A DNA stretch of 28,526 nt from an uncultured cyanobacterium. Lineage in GTDB: Bacteria; Cyanobacteriota; Vampirovibrionia; Gastranaerophilales; Gastranaerophilaceae. The position numbers and the translations under genes are program-made. Positions 24,869-28,526 of the stretch are shown here, piece after piece (the stretch's first letter is position 1; each line of letters opens with the position of its first letter). Under the pieces are notes generated by a model. It made no database searches. It had not been told where the DNA came from and saw only the letters and a program-made list of their open reading frames with translations. Where the stretch lies: NCBI GenBank assembly GCA_902495705.1, contig CABUXT010000030.1, positions 1 through 28,526 on the forward strand, in the 5' to 3' direction.

Positions 24869-27033
24869 TGAAAAACACAGATAATCAAATATTTTTTAAC
24901 TTTTCATATTTTGCTCTAAATTTATTAGGAAAAAATCTTTATAGTACTCCATTGAGTGCAATATCTGAACTTGTAGCGAATGGTTTAGATGCTCAAGCTA
25001 GCAATGTTAAATTGTATATCAATATGGAAGACAAAGAACATTCTGTTATAGAAATCCTTGACAATGGAACTGGTATGACTTATTCAGATTTGGCCAATAA
25101 ATACGTATTTATGGGCAAAAATAAACGTGAAGAATTGTCAGAAGAGTTAAAACAATCTGTAATGGGAAGAAAGGGCATAGGTAAACTTTCTGCATTATTT
25201 TTATCAAAAAAATATTACATAGTAACCAAAACAAAAGAAGAGGACATCTCAGCTTGGTGTTTAGATACAATACATACAAATGAATCAGAAACTCCAAGTT
25301 TACAAAGATGCGATTTAAATGACATTGAAATCGCAACTCAAAAATATTTTAAAAATTTTAAGTCTGGGACACTAATATTATTACCAGATGTAAATTTAGT
25401 GGGTATTGGAACACAATCTCTTGAAGGTCTAAAGGCTAATCTTTCAGATTATTTTTTAACAAATTCAATAGATTGTAATATAGAAGTTTGTGTAACTAAT
25501 AAACAAACTAAAGAATTACATTTTGAAGTTGTTCAAAAATCAATTGCATATAAAAACATGTGCGCATTTATAGATATTACAAAAGAAGATTCTTCAAAAA
25601 ATCTTGCAAATTTTGTAAGATATACAAAATCAAAATATGATGAAGTGAAAAATAAAAAAAGAGATGTTATAAAAATAAACCCTAGTGAATTCCCTGAACT
25701 TTCCGGAGAACACGAATTTACACTAGAGGATAGACATACAAAAATAAACATTCCATATAAAGTTGAAGGTTGGATAGGTATACATTCTTCTATTGAACCG
25801 AGTTTTGCAACAGATAACGATGAAAGATTCATAAGAAATAAGGTTTACACACCAGCAAAATTAAGATTATACATAAGAAAAAAATTAGCAGTAGAAAATT
25901 TTATGGAATTGATGGGACGAACCCAAGCTTTTGATAATTATATTGAAGGTGAAATTAGTTTTGATATTTTAGATGATGATAGATTAGAAGACATAGCAAC
26001 AACAAATAGACAAAATTTAAAACCAGACGATGAAAGAGTTAGGTTATTGGTAAAATTGCTTAATCCTATATTAGGACGCTTAATTAAAGAACGTATAAAA
26101 TTTGGAAATCAAATAAGTCTTGAAGAAGAATCTATAGAAGCTGAAATAAAAAGAAAACAAGAAGTAGAAAAGCATAAAGCTGAAGAAAAGGCTGAGCTAG
26201 AAAGAAAGGCTAGAGAAGAAGCCGAGCACAAAAGGAAAGAAGAAGAGATAAAACGTAAACAAGCGGAAGAAGCAGCAAAAAAGGCTGCAGAAGATGCGAA
26301 AAAAGCCGAAGCAGCAAGGGAAGCTGCAGAAGAAGAAGCAAAAAATGAAAAACAACGTTCTAAATTTATCGAAAGTAATTTAAATGAAGACCAAGAAAAT
26401 TTTGCAAAAAGACTCCATATGCTAAAAATTAACATTAGTACTATGAATAAAGCTATAAAAAAAATGGTCATGCTCTTTCAACGTGATAAATTTGATAAAA
26501 ATGCAATATGGACAAATCTAAAAACATTTTCTTATCATATTGCAAGAGCAATGGCGGCGTTAAAATATAGCCCTTATGCCAAGTTTAATACTCAAAACGA
26601 GTCAATAAATGATGATTTATTTGCATTTATAAGAGAATATGCAGAAACAGTTTTAGTAGAAGCAGAAGATATTAAAATCAAGGTATACAATAAAAATAAT
26701 GAAAAATTTGTTAAAAAATTCTCTCCTCAAGACATTGTAATTATATTAGAAAATATTGCTTCAAATACTGCCAAACCAGAACATAACGCGGATTTGTTAG
26801 AAATTGAAATGTTCTTAGAAAATGATATTGCAAATATAATTTTTAAGAATAATGGAAAACAAATAGACAAAAATATAAATACAGATGAATTATTCGATTT
26901 TGGAAAAAGTTATACCAAATTGGGTACTGGTATTGGTTTATACCATGTAAAGAAAATCGTCGAAGATAATTTACAAGGTAGCATAACCATAAATAGACCA
27001 AAGAGTGGATTTGAATTACAAATAAGGATTTAA
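24868..27033 (+). CDS. Double GHKL ATPase: MORC/Hsp90-like N-terminus, coiled coil, histidine-kinase-like C-terminus
   Basis: The 721-aa protein has two different GHKL-type modules. The N-terminal one shows ELVANGLDA (Glu34, Asn38, Asp41), ILDNGTGM (Asp65) and GRKGIGK (100-106), as in MORC/MutL/Hsp90 ATPases, followed by a transducer-like region to about 410. Residues about 418-500 are an uninterrupted Glu/Lys/Ala/Arg coiled coil. Then comes a helical segment with His517 in RLHMLKINI, a possible phospho-acceptor helix. A C-terminal ATPase of histidine-kinase type (about 605-721) has an N-box ILENIASN, FDFGKSY and the lid GTGIGLYHVKKIVED. Its G1 box is changed (KNNGKQ, Asp replaced by Asn), so kinase activity is uncertain. 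MORC-like ATPases beside DNA methyltransferases are known from predicted restriction-type systems. The gene overlaps the methyltransferase by 1 nt and is 4 nt from the receiver-HEPN gene. DNA sensing with signalling to that gene is inferred. Confidence 0.85.
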   Translation: MKNTDNQIFFNFSYFALNLLGKNLYSTPLSAISELVANGLDAQASNVKLYINMEDKEHSVIEILDNGTGMTYSDLANKYVFMGKNKREELSEELKQSVMGRKGIGKLSALFLSKKYYIVTKTKEEDISAWCLDTIHTNESETPSLQRCDLNDIEIATQKYFKNFKSGTLILLPDVNLVGIGTQSLEGLKANLSDYFLTNSIDCNIEVCVTNKQTKELHFEVVQKSIAYKNMCAFIDITKEDSSKNLANFVRYTKSKYDEVKNKKRDVIKINPSEFPELSGEHEFTLEDRHTKINIPYKVEGWIGIHSSIEPSFATDNDERFIRNKVYTPAKLRLYIRKKLAVENFMELMGRTQAFDNYIEGEISFDILDDDRLEDIATTNRQNLKPDDERVRLLVKLLNPILGRLIKERIKFGNQISLEEESIEAEIKRKQEVEKHKAEEKAELERKAREEAEHKRKEEEIKRKQAEEAAKKAAEDAKKAEAAREAAEEEAKNEKQRSKFIESNLNEDQENFAKRLHMLKINISTMNKAIKKMVMLFQRDKFDKNAIWTNLKTFSYHIARAMAALKYSPYAKFNTQNESINDDLFAFIREYAETVLVEAEDIKIKVYNKNNEKFVKKFSPQDIVIILENIASNTAKPEHNADLLEIEMFLENDIANIIFKNNGKQIDKNINTDELFDFGKSYTKLGTGIGLYHVKKIVEDNLQGSITINRPKSGFELQIRI

Positions 27034-27037
27034 TAAT

Positions 27038-28051
27038 ATGCGTGAAAGTATAAGAATTTTATGGGTTGAAGACACTAAAGATTATTATGATGAGGCTAAA
27101 GATATCTTAGAAATGTATGCCTTGGATAATGGAATAAAAGTTGCCTTTGAATACATCCAAAATGCAGAGTTATTATTAAACAGATTAGAACAGCAAGAAG
27201 AAGGTTTTCAAATATTTGATTTATGCTTTATTGATTATGCACTATCTTTACCTAAAAATAAGACAGGTGATGCTATTATTAAAATATTAAGACAAAATAA
27301 AATTGGAACAGATATACTATTTTATTCATCCGAAAATCTTTCAAAGATAAGAGATATTATACAAAAAGATATTTCATCATATGAGGGGGTTTATGTGGCC
27401 AACAGGGATAATTTTGATGAAAAATCAACACACTTGCTTGATAAAAATGCTAAGAAACTTTATTCAATAAATAATATACGAGGTTTGTTAATGAATGAAA
27501 CCTCAGAAAATGATTATATTATGAAATCATATATATTAAATGAGTATGCAACACTGTCGGATGTACAAAAAAAAGAAATAACAGAACTAATAAAGCAAAA
27601 AGTTTTAGATAAAACTTTAAAAATAGATGAGAGCTCAAATAAACTTATAAACAAAATAGAAGAAGAAACTATCTTAGATGCAAATAAGATTTTAAATATC
27701 GCAAATGATTTGGTTGGATTGAAAGATAGATATGAAATATTTGAAAAAATTCTTCAATATAAATCTACGGATAAACTAGAAAATACTAGAATAGATAATT
27801 ATCTAGATAAATTAGTCGATTTACGTAACAAACTTGCACATAGGAAATTAGAAATATGTAATTCTTGCAAATATATTTTGCATTACAATGATATTGAAGA
27901 TTACAAGGAAAAGCATTGTTGCTCGGAATGTGGTGATAATTGTGTACATACAGAAAATAACAAGGTATGTGTAGAAGATTGGGATAGTTTAAAAAAAGAA
28001 TTAATTGAATTTGGACAATCAATGGACTCTCTAATGGAAAATATAGATTAA
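27038..28051 (+). CDS. Receiver-like protein with HEPN RNase motif and Cys cluster (predicted effector)
   Basis: Residues 5-125 resemble a response-regulator receiver: ILWVEDT (acidic pair Glu11, Asp12), CFIDYAL (Asp66, the phospho-acceptor position) and ILFYSSE (Ser97/Ser98). The usual Lys on the last strand is not evident (VYVANRD). A helical middle follows. Near the C-terminus LVDLRNKLAH gives Arg263-x4-His268, the R-x4-H motif of HEPN ribonucleases. Right after it a Cys cluster (274, 277, 294, 295, 298, 302) suggests a zinc-binding insert before a final helix. No DNA-binding output domain is seen, so it is probably not a transcription factor. As the last gene of the operon, 4 nt after a kinase-like partner, it is best read as a phosphorylation- or contact-controlled RNase. 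The receiver assignment is fairly sure. The HEPN call rests on the motif and helical context. Confidence 0.75.
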   Translation: MRESIRILWVEDTKDYYDEAKDILEMYALDNGIKVAFEYIQNAELLLNRLEQQEEGFQIFDLCFIDYALSLPKNKTGDAIIKILRQNKIGTDILFYSSENLSKIRDIIQKDISSYEGVYVANRDNFDEKSTHLLDKNAKKLYSINNIRGLLMNETSENDYIMKSYILNEYATLSDVQKKEITELIKQKVLDKTLKIDESSNKLINKIEEETILDANKILNIANDLVGLKDRYEIFEKILQYKSTDKLENTRIDNYLDKLVDLRNKLAHRKLEICNSCKYILHYNDIEDYKEKHCCSECGDNCVHTENNKVCVEDWDSLKKELIEFGQSMDSLMENID

Positions 28052-28181
28052 TACTTTTATTCAATATATAAATTTGTATATATACGCATAAATCGAATTT
28101 CTTTCTCGATAAAATTCATTTAGCAGCCCTATACCCACAAGTAACAGGCTAGTTAGGTACATTATTTTATAAGGAGGAAGA

Positions 28182-28382
28182 ATGAAAAGTCTTGAAACGA
28201 GAGTCGAGCAAGTTCAAAAATTATTAGGTGAAGTTAGAGCATTGGTAAAAATCTGTGCCCTAGCGACAGATTCTTGTATTACTGATAGTGATTTACAATT
28301 AAAGGACTCAACAGAGCTCTATATAGTATTGCGAAACATAAACTCATTGCTCATAAATATAGAGCATATTCTAGATAGTTAA
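28182..28382 (+). CDS. Small helical protein (66 aa), unknown
   Basis: The product is 66 aa and predicted almost wholly alpha-helical: a heptad-like first helix (VEQVQKLLGEVRALVKICAL), a short Cys/Thr/Asp turn, and a second helix (LYIVLRNINSLLINIEHIL). I recognise no family; small two-helix proteins of this type are common in phages and mobile elements. AAGGAGGAAGA directly before the ATG is one of the strongest ribosome-binding sites in the window. It starts 130 bp after the receiver-HEPN gene, so it may belong to the same transcript or have its own promoter. Its stop codon overlaps that of the convergent XRE-type gene. Confidence 0.65.
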   Translation: MKSLETRVEQVQKLLGEVRALVKICALATDSCITDSDLQLKDSTELYIVLRNINSLLINIEHILDS

Positions 28383-28526
28383 AGAGTTTCAAAAAATTGA
28401 GCAAGGCTTATGTTGAACGCTTTAGCCAATTTGAAGATTTTATCAACACTCGTGTTTCTTTCTCCTCGCTCAACCATTCCAATAAAATTTGTAGAAAGCC
28501 CAATCTTTTCGGCTAATTCAGATTGA
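28379..28526 (-). CDS. XRE-family helix-turn-helix regulator, partial (C-terminal part)
   Basis: The reverse strand from the right edge reads QSELAEKIGLSTNFIGMVER, then GERNTSVDKIFKLAKAFN, ending SLAQFFETL and TAA. This is the classic HTH_3 (Cro/C1-type) domain, with the recognition helix in STNFIGMVE. The start lies beyond the window; about 48 codons are visible and perhaps 15-25 residues are missing. The end of the protein right after the domain indicates a small single-domain regulator, like controller (C) proteins of restriction-modification systems or phage-type repressors. It converges on the 66-aa gene, and the two stop codons share TTAA (28379-28382). It is a natural candidate to bind the inverted repeat over the methyltransferase promoter (23654-23691), though no direct evidence links them. 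Confidence 0.9.
   Translation of the reverse strand, partial: QSELAEKIGLSTNFIGMVERGERNTSVDKIFKLAKAFNISLAQFFETL

Noticed and set aside
26109..26471. 120-codon minus-strand frame rich in Ala and Ser
   Set aside because: It is antisense to the charged coiled coil of the double-ATPase gene; the composition follows from the Glu/Lys/Ala codons on the other strand.
23741..28526. Classical type II restriction-modification system
   Set aside because: No restriction endonuclease motif is seen in any gene after the methyltransferase within the window, although one could lie beyond the right edge.

Overview
The window looks like one chromosomal stretch of an AT-rich, outer-membrane-bearing, fermentative bacterium. 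The evidence is an intact bifunctional AdhE, two very large autotransporters made of GGAIYN repeats, and intergenic spaces full of short palindromic repeats. This combination fits an uncultured gut lineage such as Gastranaerophilales (Vampirovibrionia/Melainabacteria). A gut alphaproteobacterium or Elusimicrobium could look similar, no marker gene here decides it, and the taxonomic call is inference.

Layout. (1) 1-4168: adhE (503-3187) with a clear promoter, a Rex/CRP-like operator on the start point, an intrinsic terminator, and an in-frame internal ribosome-binding site and start at the ALDH/ADH junction. It sits in repeat-rich DNA: a ~108-bp direct repeat on both sides, a nested inverted repeat, paired palindromic units and a cluster of hairpins. 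(2) 4169-19181: two head-to-head autotransporter genes (about 3075 and 1713 aa) with homologous C-terminal beta-barrels, each followed by an unusual basic tail. A possible small gene lies between them. (3) 19277-20176: a GIY-YIG/DUF4357 protein. (4) 20318-23343: a ~3-kb island bounded by identical 46-bp copies of the 3' part of an initiator tRNA (tRNA-fMet, minus strand). It carries an AAA/DUF4143 ATPase, a small membrane-anchored or lipoprotein-like protein, and two unrecognised genes of mobile-element type. (5) 23298 to the window end: a second island, apparently stacked on the first at the same tRNA site. It begins with paired TTATCA repeats that look like integrase arm sites. A tightly packed operon follows: a C5-cytosine DNA methyltransferase, a protein with a MORC/Hsp90-type ATPase domain at the N-terminus and a histidine-kinase-like ATPase domain at the C-terminus, and a receiver-like protein with a HEPN RNase motif (R-x4-H) and a Cys cluster. 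After it come a small unknown gene and a partial XRE-type regulator running off the right edge.

The most interesting system is the operon at 23741-28051. Its architecture suggests an anti-phage or anti-plasmid module. The methyltransferase would mark self DNA, the MORC-like clamp would sense DNA, and a His-Asp-like relay within it would switch on a HEPN ribonuclease. The domain assignments rest on visible motifs; the working model is inference.
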